Shown here one piece after another: positions 45,727 through 55,858 of a stretch of 64,000 nt of DNA (positions within the stretch are counted from its first letter, which is position 1; each line of letters opens with the position of its first letter). A program made the translations under genes and the position numbers. Origin of the DNA: Batillaria attramentaria (taxonomy: Eukaryota > Mollusca > Gastropoda > Batillariidae). The notes below the pieces were generated by a model that ran no database searches, had not been told where the DNA came from, and saw only the letters and a list, made by a program, of their open reading frames with translations. The stretch covers positions 541,001 to 605,000 of the forward strand of contig JACVVK020000166.1 of assembly GCA_018292915.2 (NCBI GenBank), written 5' to 3'.

Positions 45727-46872
45727 ATGGCAGAGACAGCGGAGCTGATAAAATTGCTTAGAGAGCAATTAGAACAGCAGAAAGAACAGATGAAGATTCA
45801 AATGGAACAGCAGAAGGAACAAATGGAACAGCAGAAGGAACAGATGAAGGAACAGATGAGAATTCAAGCAAAGCAGCATGAAGAAGAAGTAGCAGTCCAA
45901 AGAGAGCAGATGGGTGCGTTGATGAAGATGATTCAAGTTCAGACACCGACTGGGGATTCCAGTGGAAGCACCCATCCTCACACTTCTACTGTTTCGAGTG
46001 CCGCTATTCCACCTTTCGCTGCCTTTGACTCCACTTCAGAACTGTGGCCTGACTACTGGTCAAGATTCTGCACATTTCTTGTCGCCAACGCCGTTCCTGA
46101 CGACCGCAAGGCTCAAGTCTTCCTCACTAATCAGACTCCGGCTGTCTACAAGCAACTGGCAAATCTGGCTGCTCAACAGAATCCAAAAACGGACATCAAC
46201 AGCCTGACGATGGACCAAATTGTCGAGTTCATGAAAGAACAATTTGACCCAAAACTGTTCATAGTGCGAGAACGTTTCAAGTTCTGGAGCAACATGGAAC
46301 GGAAGCCAGGCGAAACACTCCAGGAGCTGGCAGCCCGTATACGTCAAGACGCGGCTACCTGTGACTTTCCTTCGATCCAAGATCCACAAGATGAAGCTCT
46401 TAGGCAGAGATTCATATGTTCTGTCAACAACGAAGCTGTCTTGAAGGCTCTTTTCAAGGTCAAGGACACCGAGTTGGATTTTGCCAAGGCTGTCAAGATC
46501 GCCATAGAGACTGAAGACGCGGCAAAGGTGGCCAAGGAAACTGTCTACGGTTCCAAGCCTAGGCCGGTCAACAAAGTCAAGATGAACAACAAAGGGGGTC
46601 GACCAAAGAACCACCTGCAGTCTAACTCCACGACCAGCAATTCAGTAAAGTGCTACAGGTGTGGAAAGGCTCATAAAGCAACAGACTGCTTCTACAAAGA
46701 ATCCAAATGCAACTTCTGTCAGAAGACAGGACATTTGGAGGCTGTCTGCAGGAAAAAAACTGCATCAACAGCAACAAGGGGGACGACAATCTGCAAAATC
46801 TTCAGTGAAAAGTATCACAAAAGCAGAGCTCGTCAAAGCCATCCTCGGCGAAGTTCCCCAAGATACTCCTAG
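45727..46872 (+). CDS. gag: Retrotransposon gag
   Basis: 381 aa structural protein. The N-terminus (about 5-70) is a Gln/Glu/Lys-rich coiled coil built of EQQKEQM-type repeats. The middle has the retrotransposon capsid fold pattern (W..YW.RF, then FKFWSNMERKPGETLQELAAR, positions about 100-240). The C-terminus has two CCHC knuckles, C-x2-C-x3-H-x4-C (CYRCGKAHKATDC) and C-x2-C-x4-H-x4-C (CNFCQKTGHLEAVC). Its end overlaps pol by about 224 nt, with pol in the +1 frame. Start chosen at the first ATG after the 5' leader (44894-45726). Confidence 0.92.
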   Translation: MAETAELIKLLREQLEQQKEQMKIQMEQQKEQMEQQKEQMKEQMRIQAKQHEEEVAVQREQMGALMKMIQVQTPTGDSSGSTHPHTSTVSSAAIPPFAAFDSTSELWPDYWSRFCTFLVANAVPDDRKAQVFLTNQTPAVYKQLANLAAQQNPKTDINSLTMDQIVEFMKEQFDPKLFIVRERFKFWSNMERKPGETLQELAARIRQDAATCDFPSIQDPQDEALRQRFICSVNNEAVLKALFKVKDTELDFAKAVKIAIETEDAAKVAKETVYGSKPRPVNKVKMNNKGGRPKNHLQSNSTTSNSVKCYRCGKAHKATDCFYKESKCNFCQKTGHLEAVCRKKTASTATRGTTICKIFSEKYHKSRARQSHPRRSSPRYS

Positions 46873-49800
46873 GTTGGACGTTCCAGTCACAATCCAGGAT
46901 CAAAAGTTCACGATGGAGCTGGACACTGCAACCACGGGAAATTTTGTTTCTGTGCCAGTCTGGAAACAGCTAGGAAAACCGAAGCTGGATGACGTCACAC
47001 ATCGGTACGAGTCTGCCAGCAAGCACGACCTACCAGTGTTGGGCACCTTCATGGGCCAGACTAAGGACCCAGTGACTGGTAAACAGAGCTCCTTTCCCTA
47101 CATCGTCACCAAGATCCCTGATCTCAACCTACTTGGACGAAACGCGATCCAGGCTCTGGGAATTTCAGTGGACAATGCCCTTGGACTGAAGAGCATAGAA
47201 AGTCAAGTCAAGAGCGAGGGTGCAAAAGAATCGCATCCGAAGACCTCCAGCACAACTTATGCTTCTCTTCAAAAGGATTGCCACACTCTCTGCGACAAGT
47301 TCCCAGATCTCTTCAAGGAAGAATTGGGATGTCTGAAGGATTTTGAGCTGGAAGTAAAGTTCAAGTCCGACGCGAAGCCGGTTTTTCACAAGGCAAGGCC
47401 GGTTCCGTTCGCTCTTCGTGATGACCTGACGAAAGGCTACGAAGAAGGCATCGCCAAAGGAGTCTGGAAGCCAGTCCAGTTCAACGACTATGGAACACCA
47501 GTGGTTCCAATTCGTAAGACAAATAGTACAGGCGCCCTGAAGCCAAAACTGCGGATCTGTGGTGACTACTCAGTCGGGATCAACGATCAACTTGCTGATC
47601 ACCGTCACCCAATGCCTCTCCCAGAGGAACTGATGCAAAAGCTGGGAGGAGGATTTGGTTACACAAAGATCGACCTCGCTGATGCCTACAACCAGATCAA
47701 ACTGGCACCAGAAAGTCAGCGCAGACTAGCCCTCAGCACTCACCGTGGGGTACTTCTGCAACAACGACTACCTTTCGGAATCAAGTCAGCACCTGGTTAT
47801 TTTCAGGAGATCATGGAAAATCTGACCAGTGATCTGCCTGGAGTTGCCGTCTTCCAAGACGATATACTCACCAGCGGGAAGGATGCCAAAGATCATCTGA
47901 GCAACCTGGAGGGACTACTCACGCGTCTGAACGACAAAGGACTCAGATGCCGTCGTGAAAAATGCCTGTTTGCTCAACCCAGTGTGGAATACCTTGGACA
48001 CACTCTATCGGCTGAAGGAATCTCCAAAGGATCCAAAGTCGAGGCAGTCTTGAAGATGCCACCACCTACGGATGTCACAGGCTTGAAATCTTTTCTGGGC
48101 TCAGTACAATTCTACGGGAAATTCATCCCAAACCTGGCTACTATGGCAGAGCCGCTCTACCGCCTGACAAAGAAGGCAAGTCCCTGGAAGTGGGGAGAAG
48201 AGGAACAAGCAGCTTTTGAACAGCTGAAGAATGTGCTTTCCTCTGATCAAGTCCTTGTACACTTCGACCCAGATAAGCCTGTGGGGCTGGCTTGTGACGC
48301 ATCCAACGTTGAAATTGGAGCAGTACTGTTTCATCGCTATCCGGATGGAAGCGAGCGCCCAATTGCCAATGTGTCCAAGACTCTTACAGCTGCAGAAAGA
48401 AACTACAGCCAAATCCACAAGGAAGCCCTAGCCATCATCTATGGTTTGCGGAAATTCTACCAGTATCTGTACGGACGACAGTTTATACTGGTGACTGATC
48501 ACAAGCCCCTGACGGCGCTGTTCGGACCAAAGAAAGGGACACCACTTCTTGCAGCCAACAGACTAGCTCGGTGGGCCCTATGGCTGAACCAGTTCGACTA
48601 CACGATCGAGTACCGGAAAACTGCAGATCACAGCAATGCAGATGCCCTCAGTCGCTTGCCTTCTGGAGACGACATCGACTTTGACAGGGAGGAGAGTGGG
48701 GAAGACACGGACATGGTGTGCGCCATCCGAGTTCTCAGTCTTCAAGTCAAACCTTTCGACCCCAACATCCTCCGTCAAGAGTCAGGCAAAGATCCAGTGA
48801 TAGCTACAGTGATGCGCTACGTGCGCGAAGGGTGGCCGCTGAAGCACGCTGAGATCAACGAAGAAGTCAGAAAGTTCCAGAAGTTGTCTGATTCTCTCAG
48901 TATCTGCCACGGATGCCTCATCTATGGTACAAGAGTTGTGATTCCACAAAGCCTGCAGCCCAAGATCCTTGATCTTCTGCACATCGGACACTTCGGCATG
49001 GAACGCATGAAGCAGTTGGCAAGAACTGCAGTATACTGGCCCGGTATCGACGCTGCAATAGAGATGACGAGTCGACATCAAAACAAGCCATCCAAACCAC
49101 CAGTTCATCCCTGGATGTTACCAGAGAAGCCATGGAGCCGAGTTCACTTGGACCACGCCATCAACTTCATGGGCACCAACTGGCTGGTGATCACGGATGC
49201 TTACTCAAAGTACCCATGCATCCACCCAACGTCGTCCACGTCCACTAGAGCTACTCTAGACCTGCTGGAAGAAGACTTCGCTCACTTCGGATACCCACAC
49301 ACGCTGGTCTCCGACAATGCAACCACCTTTGTTTCTGAAGAGTTCCAGAGCTGGTGCAAGGAACGTGGGATCACGCACCTGACAGGAGCGCCCTATCATC
49401 CTGCTACCAATGGAGCTGCAGAACGGCTGGTGCAGACTTTCAAACAAGCTCTCAGGAAGTCTTCTCTGCCCCCGAAGCGAGCACTTCAAGAGTTTCTTAT
49501 GCAGTACCGGAGAATGCCGACATCCTGCGGATTCTCTCCGAGTGAACTCTTGATGTCCAGGCAAATTCTGACAAGGATCGACACTTTGCTTCCCTCGCCA
49601 GCACACATAGCTCAGGGCAAGCAATCCAAGGAGGCATCTAAAACTCAGGTGACTCCGGACCCAGGAGGTGTCGCCAAGGTGACCAGGCAATACAAGGCTG
49701 GAGATCCAGTATACGCACTGTACTATGGACCTCACCATGCCAAGCAGCCCAGATGGGTACCAGCAGTGGTCACGAAGTCTACGGGTACTCGCTGCTTCAA

Positions 49801-50077
49801 CGTCAAGGTAGTTCCTCGTGGCCCAGTTTGGAGACGACACTGGGAGCAGCTGCGCCCACGTTACGCATCTGAAGAGGACAACGAACCTGGTGATTCAGCA
49901 GATGCCTCTGAGCTCCCGATCGACCATCCGATGGAGATTCTGGAGAACGTGCCACCGACACAGAACCAGAGCAGACCACGACTGCCCAGGACCAAGCCAC
50001 CTGTTCCTGAGTATGGTCCAGACAACCCCAGACGATCCAAAAGAACACCAAAACCCAGAGACAGACTTTGTTGTTGA
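46649..50077 (+). CDS. pol: Retrotransposon pol (protease, RT, RNase H, integrase)
   Basis: Open frame of about 1,140 codons, +1 relative to gag, open from 46649. Order: a retropepsin-like protease with LDTATTGNF, where the usual catalytic D-[TS]-G is DTA; RT with LPFGIKSAP and the catalytic box VFQDDIL; RNase H with CDASNVEIGAVL and LVTDHKPL; integrase with D-D-E residues in LDHAINF, VSDNATTF and NGAAERLV. The integrase zinc-binding region keeps the two histidines (HIGHFG), but the Cys-x2-Cys half is absent, consistent with a short in-frame deletion. A C-terminal tail resembling other Gypsy elements ends at 50077. Expression presumably needs ribosomal frameshifting in 46649-46872. Activity is doubtful because of the two motif defects. 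Confidence 0.93.
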   Translation, partial: SATGVERLIKQQTASTKNPNATSVRRQDIWRLSAGKKLHQQQQGGRQSAKSSVKSITKAELVKAILGEVPQDTPRLDVPVTIQDQKFTMELDTATTGNFVSVPVWKQLGKPKLDDVTHRYESASKHDLPVLGTFMGQTKDPVTGKQSSFPYIVTKIPDLNLLGRNAIQALGISVDNALGLKSIESQVKSEGAKESHPKTSSTTYASLQKDCHTLCDKFPDLFKEELGCLKDFELEVKFKSDAKPVFHKARPVPFALRDDLTKGYEEGIAKGVWKPVQFNDYGTPVVPIRKTNSTGALKPKLRICGDYSVGINDQLADHRHPMPLPEELMQKLGGGFGYTKIDLADAYNQIKLAPESQRRLALSTHRGVLLQQRLPFGIKSAPGYFQEIMENLTSDLPGVAVFQDDILTSGKDAKDHLSNLEGLLTRLNDKGLRCRREKCLFAQPSVEYLGHTLSAEGISKGSKVEAVLKMPPPTDVTGLKSFLGSVQFYGKFIPNLATMAEPLYRLTKKASPWKWGEEEQAAFEQLKNVLSSDQVLVHFDPDKPVGLACDASNVEIGAVLFHRYPDGSERPIANVSKTLTAAERNYSQIHKEALAIIYGLRKFYQYLYGRQFILVTDHKPLTALFGPKKGTPLLAANRLARWALWLNQFDYTIEYRKTADHSNADALSRLPSGDDIDFDREESGEDTDMVCAIRVLSLQVKPFDPNILRQESGKDPVIATVMRYVREGWPLKHAEINEEVRKFQKLSDSLSICHGCLIYGTRVVIPQSLQPKILDLLHIGHFGMERMKQLARTAVYWPGIDAAIEMTSRHQNKPSKPPVHPWMLPEKPWSRVHLDHAINFMGTNWLVITDAYSKYPCIHPTSSTSTRATLDLLEEDFAHFGYPHTLVSDNATTFVSEEFQSWCKERGITHLTGAPYHPATNGAAERLVQTFKQALRKSSLPPKRALQEFLMQYRRMPTSCGFSPSELLMSRQILTRIDTLLPSPAHIAQGKQSKEASKTQVTPDPGGVAKVTRQYKAGDPVYALYYGPHHAKQPRWVPAVVTKSTGTRCFNVKVVPRGPVWRRHWEQLRPRYASEEDNEPGDSADASELPIDHPMEILENVPPTQNQSRPRLPRTKPPVPEYGPDNPRRSKRTPKPRDRLCC

Positions 50078-50101
50078 AGTTTGTTGTGAAACAAAAATTT
50101 T

Positions 50102-50111
50102 GGTAGGGAGG
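50102..50111 (+). other. Polypurine tract
   Basis: GGTAGGGAGG directly precedes the 3' LTR, the expected place for the plus-strand primer. Confidence 0.7.
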
Positions 50112-50425
50112 TGTTGTAGAGATCGCGAAAAGTCACTGCATTTCGATGGAAATTTCTAGACCATCCCAGAACATGCGAGTGCAGTAACGTCAGCAGATTA
50201 CGTAACCTCGGAAAGATTCCGTACTTGCCAGTATGTTACAGAATGTTCTAGATCTGACCTGTTAGTATATAAGCAGCACTGCACAGCGTTCTGGGTTCTT
50301 CCTCTTTCATGAGTTTGTTCTTGCGCATCTTCTGTTAATAAAGTATTGGAGTTCCAGCCTGTTGTATCCCGTGTCTTCTCTGCGAGTGCACCGAGAGAGC
50401 GACATAGCAGGAGAAAAATACAACA
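50112..50425 (+). repeat. 3' LTR
   Basis: 314 bp, TG...CA. It carries TATATAAG near 50265 and AATAAA near 50338. Target duplication GAACT follows (50426-50430). Confidence 0.95.
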
Positions 50426-50441
50426 GAACTGAACAAAGATC

Positions 50442-50520
50442 AGTTGCAACCACAGACGTATACCACAGACCTAAAAAAAAGATCTTTTTTTACGTCTGTT
50501 TTAGGTCTGTGGTTGCAACT
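50442..50520. repeat. Imperfect ~79 bp hairpin next to the 3' LTR
   Basis: Arms AGTTGCAACCACAGAC (50442-50457) and GTCTGTGGTTGCAACT (50505-50520) are perfect. The inner parts also pair imperfectly around AGATCT. It lies 330 bp upstream of the SDF2L1 start codon. Confidence 0.75.
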
Positions 50521-50610
50521 CGTGACACCGGCCGGGCTGACAGCCGGGAATCTCAGAAATGTCACGTATAAAGTTATAACCGCTCCCGCCCCCCCCCCCC
50601 CTCCCCACGG

Positions 50611-50658
<48 letters not shown>

Positions 50659-50846
50659 CAAGGTCCCACCTAGCCGACCTAAATCCACAGCTGGAATGTA
50701 CGGGGTCAAAATGTGAACGTGGAAGCCCTGAGCAGATTTCCCTCGATGAGCCACCAAGGACTCACTAAAGGGGAGAGAACCATTTTATCCAAGCTCTCTT
50801 CTCGGAAAATAAGAAACGGTCTGTCTGTTTAGCCTTACGTGTAAGC

Positions 50847-51310
50847 ATGGCGTCGTCTGTGAAAGAAATCGCCAGTTTGGCCATTTCGTTTGCAGTTTTT
50901 CACACATTTTTGGAATGTGGAAGCGCATCAGGTGTCGTATTTCTTTTATTATATTATACGCGTGTATAACACGATTCTTATCTTTATTCTTGTTTAATTG
51001 CTTGATCTAGAGGCTGCATGGCACTCATCTCCAGGCAGTGAAACCGGCCGGGTGGGTTTTGAGTTCCGTGTTGTTCTTGTCTACTTGTGCTAGTAATTAT
51101 TAATTATTACTTAAAGTGGATAGCTCTTCCATAATGTTACGTACTTACCAGACTTGAGAACTGTATCGTTGTAATTGTATTTCTCTTCGTTAGGAATCAC
51201 ATAGGCCTACACAGAGTCACAGACATTGAAACTGGTTACCCCCCCCCCCCCCCACACACACACACACACACTCCCCAGTCAACACACACACACACACACA
51301 CTCCCCAGCC

Positions 51311-51367
<57 letters not shown>

Positions 51368-54300
51368 CTGGCTACATTGGAGCAGAAGCTGGCTATCCCT
51401 CCCAGGATGTGGTACAACCAGACCAGCAGTCAGAAATCAGCTCTTATGCTAGATGTTGTTCCACTGGCAGGTCAGAAGCAAAACATGTATACAAGCATGT
51501 GTGTGTGTGTATGTGTTTGAAATTGTATAACTTAATCTCAGTATTTCACTTGCAGATTTTGGTTACGAGTTTGTTACATGTGGTTCATCACTGAAGATCT
51601 TGAACACATACAATAATGTACGACTACATTCTCATGATATCAAGTACGGCAGCGGATCAGGACAACAGGTATGTTTTGAACTGCAGTTATACTTGTAGTG
51701 TGATTGTTAACTTTTACTCCTCATAATGGAACAGCACTGCATGGCTGTTGAACAAGAACAGTTCACGGTCTGCCTGTCTGTCAGAAAATTGAGCCAAGAA
51801 TCATTTCTCACACTGAGCTGCAGTGTGCCCGATTACGCACAGGTGTGCATATTTGTATGCACAAAACTCTTAAATTGACACACGAATTTGAGAACAGTGT
51901 GTCACAGGGGATGCATGTTTTTGGTCTCACATAATGCGCTATTTGGTAAGTGTTCGGGTTCTTCGTCTTGCCGATACGCTGTGGCTGACGGGCTACAATT
52001 CACATGCATCTCTCCTAATTAAATGCTTTTGTAAACAACAACAGATGGTTTGACTTTCAGACTTTTTATACCAAAAGACCATGGCCCCCTTAAAATTTAG
52101 AAAAGGACCCTAAAAAATATGGTGAGAGGGTCCCAAGGGCCCTTGTATTAATTTTTCAAATCCCAGGGAACACTGAGTTGTCCCCCTTCCACCATCATCT
52201 CTGAACGGCTCAAAGGTGCTAAGGAAGACTGTCAGCTGAAACTTGCTTTTTGTTGTTGGTGAGGGCTTACGTATCTTTTGTTTTGCTTTTTTCAGAGGCG
52301 GGCATGCTTCTTGTATCTCGTCAGTGATGTTCGGGATTTAACAAGTTAACAGTTTGCTCTCTTTGGGTGGGTGGGTATGGGGGGGGGGGGGGGGGGGTGA
52401 GGAGGACTATGCATAGTGATTTCCAGCCCAGCCTTATGTTGTTGTGTTTCCTTAACTCTTAAGTCCTTGTACCGCTGCATTCCGCTCTGTTCTGTCAGTA
52501 CCATACCGCTATGTTCCGCTCCGTATTTATCGCTATGTGGTCTAAGACTGGAGAAGCAACTACTATTTAGTGCTCTTCTGTGTGAGAAATCAGGTTTAGT
52601 CACTTCCTGTATTCCTTGTGGTGTTTTTTTTTCTTTTCTGTAAACCCTATGGGACTGAGGCTTGGCAGTAGTAGAAAACCTTATGGGACATTATGAGGTA
52701 CCGGGTAACTTAGTTTTGTCGTCACCTGCAGTCTGTTACAGGTGTTGATTCTTCAGATGATACCAACAGCTACTGGCAGGTCAGAGGCAAGACTGGAACA
52801 GCATGTGTTCGAGGGTGGGTTGATATTACACTCATTCAGTTTGCTTCCCGCTTATTTTACAAGGAATACAAGCAGTTTCGTAACTGATTGAATAAATTAT
52901 TAATCTGTGCAAGACTGACTGCATGACGCTTTGTCCATCAGACATCACTCCGATTGTTAATCTTCTGTTGATTTGTACTGACAGGACTCCAGTAAAGTGT
53001 GGTCAGACAATTCGACTGATGCACTTGGCAACGCGACGAAATCTGCACAGCCATCACTTTTCCTCACCACTCTCACACAACCTGGAGGTGTCTGCCTTTG
53101 GAGACGATGGAGAGGGGGATGAAGGTGCGTTGCAAAATCACTGTGCTAGTTTCCCTGCAAAGCAGTTAATGAATTGGTAGTCGTTTCAGTGGTGTTACAT
53201 GTTTGATTGTTGGTTCTGTTGTTGAAGTTTGCTGGGTTTTTTGTCTGTGTTGGTTTTTTCTTGTTTTTGTTTTGTTGTTCTTGTTTAATGTTTTGTTTTT
53301 GGTTGTTGTTTTTAAGTTGTTTCTCTACAGAGACACAACTTTATAATGGGCAACCAACTTTATAATGGGCAACCAAACATAATAAAACTAGAGGGGATGC
53401 CACAGAACACATCAGTGCAGAGAACCACATCATGAGATTCTTCAGTGAACAAATTGAGTAGTTTTCTAAAACATGAACAGATGTTCTTTTGTGGAGTGTA
53501 GCAGAAGTGGGTCATAGAGCATTTCAACGAGACGCTGGGCATAAATGGGTCAATTTCTGAGCATGCCACCCCTTGCAAATGTCCCGCTACATAACAAGAC
53601 ACGTGTGTGACTGAGTTACTTTTGTGATTTCAGGAGACAACTGGGTAGTGGTATGCACAGATAAATATTGGAGTCGGGATGAACGGGTGCGATTGAAGCA
53701 TGTCGTCACAGAATAGTAAGTGGTGACTTCTGTACTTTCTTTGTGTTTTTTTCTTTCAAACAGTTACAAGTTGTTCCCCCATAGTTTTACTGCTCATTTT
53801 TATTTATTTATTTATTTTTTTAGCTGCCACAACTTTTTGCCGGCTCCAGTGGTGTTCCTCCCTGGTAATGGGTGGAATCCATGGAGGGCTCGGAAGTTGG
53901 GGCAGTTTTTTTTTTATTATGCATGATGATGGAGATAAGGATGATGGAAAGATGATGCTATGGAGGTCCGTGTGGTTTGGGACTGCGGGACAGGGCCGCT
54001 TTCCACGCTTCCTGTCATAAATATCCCGGCATTAACCAGGCTCGGTGTAATCATCCACATCAAAGACGTGTCATACCAAGGGAAGCACCCCCAAAGTCGC
54101 ACCTGTGAAGTTGGGCCCATAGCACACCCGCTGTGGGTAGGAAAAATCCCGCTTGCTTCGGCTGGGACTCGAACCCGGGTCCCCCGATCCGTAGTCCGAA
54201 GTGCTAACCACTACACTACGGGGGCCGGTTTATACTGCTCATTTTACATGCGTGTAAAGTAAAGATACTCTTACCTTTCGGCATTTTTCATTGTTTGCCA

Positions 54301-55858
54301 CAGTTCATATAGTACACTACCTGACAGTATCTTGGAGGAGAGACAAAACGTCCCATGCTTGCTTTTTAGAGGCCCATCTTTTGAAAGTTCCATGCTGACA
54401 ATCAGGGTCTGTACAGGTCATTGAATCCTTGAAAAGTCTGAGTCATTTTTAGCTAGACAATGAAACGGTCTGCTAGGTGATTACTCACTGGACTGGTCGC
54501 CAAAAATACCAACAGGCTGCCTTCCCATAAGACTAATTACTAGCTCTGAACATTGGTCTTGCTGACTGCGATAACTTGGATAAGCTCAGAATTTCTACCC
54601 CCGCATGTGTCAGTGGGAAAGAGAGCGAGGAAGTTGTCTTGGAAAAGAGGAAAAGTCATGGAAAAGTCATGAATTTTTAGACTGTGAGCCTGTATGGACA
54701 CTGAGTCAAATGGTTTTGAGCTTGTTTGGTAATGTCCAGGGATCGATTTTCTCGCGCGCCATGCGACTATGTCTCATATTTTGATAAAATGTCGCATAGA
54801 AATTTCGCAAAATGCGTCATGTCGCACGAACATGACATCACAAGCGCACTTGACAACGCGAAGCAGAGATGCGCTGTCCGTGTCAGTCATAGAGTCTGTT
54901 ACACTAATCTAATATTAGTAATGAGGCTTACTTATCCCACTCGCCGCGCGCGCTGCCAGGAACTCTCGCTTGAAAGAGTTGCAAAACATATTGGCGCGTT
55001 ATCAGTTTTCTCAGTTCTGTGATCGAGAGGTCCTTTTCCGTTCGTCACCTGAACGTCACTGCACTTAGGAACAGGCTCTCGGCACAGACATGTGACAGAG
55101 TGATGCGGGTGAACTTGATTGTCTCATAGAAAATGAAAATGTCTCATAAAAATGACTGGTCAAGGAGACAATGTCTCATTGGCATATTTGAGTAAATCCA
55201 TCCCTGAATGTCCGATACCATATCACATAGAATTTAGACACAACACCCTTACGTTAACGCCGGGATATTTATGATAGGAAGCGTGGAATGCGGCCCTGTC
55301 CCGCAGTCCCAAACCATACAGACTTCCATATCATCATCTTACCATCATCCTCATCTCCATCATCATGCATAATAAAAATTGCCCCAGCTTTCCAACACTC
55401 CATGGATTTGCTGGAGCTGGCAAAGAGTTGGGGCAGCAAAAAAAAAAAAAAACAAAAAAAACCCAAAAAACCTATTCTAGAGGAGCATGTTCCCGGACAC
55501 CCCTAACATAACAAGTCTGAGCGGCAGACATGCACACGTTACTTTGCCACTTTGTCACTAAATGCTACGCATTTTTCCTCCATGTGCATCATGGCCCATC
55601 TTAAGCCCTGCTTCTGTGAAGCGTAGTAAGCTTGGTATAGTTACATTTGAAATCCATTGACACATGACATGATGTGTGCTTTCTAGCTATCTGCATGTGG
55701 CTGGCAGCTCATATGGTCGTCCAATACACGGTCAGCGAGAGGTGAGCGGATATCCTTCACCCAGCGAGCTTAACTACTGGCAGGCAGCGGAGGGCATTTA
55801 CATCACACCATCACAAAACAAAGATTCTTCCTCCAAAGTACCACACGATGAATTCTAG
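50847..55858 (+). CDS. SDF2L1: Stromal cell-derived factor 2-like, ER-resident MIR-domain protein
   Basis: SDF2/SDF2L1 works in the ER lumen with DnaJ chaperones in protein quality control. Six coding exons: 50847-50931, 51556-51668, 52732-52814, 52985-53124, 53634-53715, 55687-55858; phases 1,0,2,1,2. They encode 224 aa (human SDF2L1 221). Exon 1 is a signal peptide (hydrophobic SLAISFAVFHTFLECGSAS). Exons 2-6 encode three MIR repeats, with signature VTCGSSLKILN, RLHSHDIKYGSGSGQQSVTG, NLHSHHFSSPLS and EVSAFGDDGEGDEG. The last four residues are HDEF, a variant of the HDEL retention signal of SDF2L1. The exon 1 donor (GTGTCG) is weak. The gene is divergent from receptor 2, with a Gypsy element in between. 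SDF2 itself cannot be excluded, but the HDEx tail favours SDF2L1. Confidence 0.93.
51239..51366 (+). repeat. C-run and (CA)n tracts in SDF2L1 intron 1
   Basis: A C-run followed by three CA blocks separated by two copies of 'ctccccag(t/c)caa'. Confidence 0.9.
53812..54228 (-). mobile_element. tRNA-derived SINE, family 1
   Basis: Minus copy: tail with 'aaaaagttgtggcagctaaaaa' at the left, and the tRNA-like head ('gtagtgtagtggttagcac' and 'ggttcgagtcc'-type B box) near 54165-54222. SDF2L1 intron 5. Confidence 0.75.
55253..55463 (+). mobile_element. tRNA-derived SINE, family 1, 5'-truncated
   Basis: The plus copy begins at 'gccgggatatttatgataggaagcgtgg' and ends 'gagttggggcagcaaaaaaa'. The head is missing. 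SDF2L1 intron 5, inverted to the copy at 53812. Confidence 0.75.

Larger units (their letters stand above)
44565..50425 (+). mobile_element. Near-complete Ty3/Gypsy LTR retrotransposon
   Basis: 5,861 bp with LTRs of 329 and 314 bp (TGTTGT...ACAACA), a 5 bp target duplication GAACT (44560-44564, 50426-50430), a primer-binding site, gag, pol, and a polypurine tract. pol order is protease, reverse transcriptase, RNase H, integrase, which defines Ty3/Gypsy. No envelope gene: pol ends 34 bp before the 3' LTR. The LTRs differ by an AT-microsatellite indel and about two or three substitutions, so the insertion is recent. It sits between the divergent genes receptor 2 and SDF2L1. Two solo LTRs of the same family lie at 32308 and 27795. 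Confidence 0.95.

Noticed and set aside
48101..49840. Several minus-strand open frames of 100-194 codons
   Set aside because: Antisense shadows of the retrotransposon pol gene.
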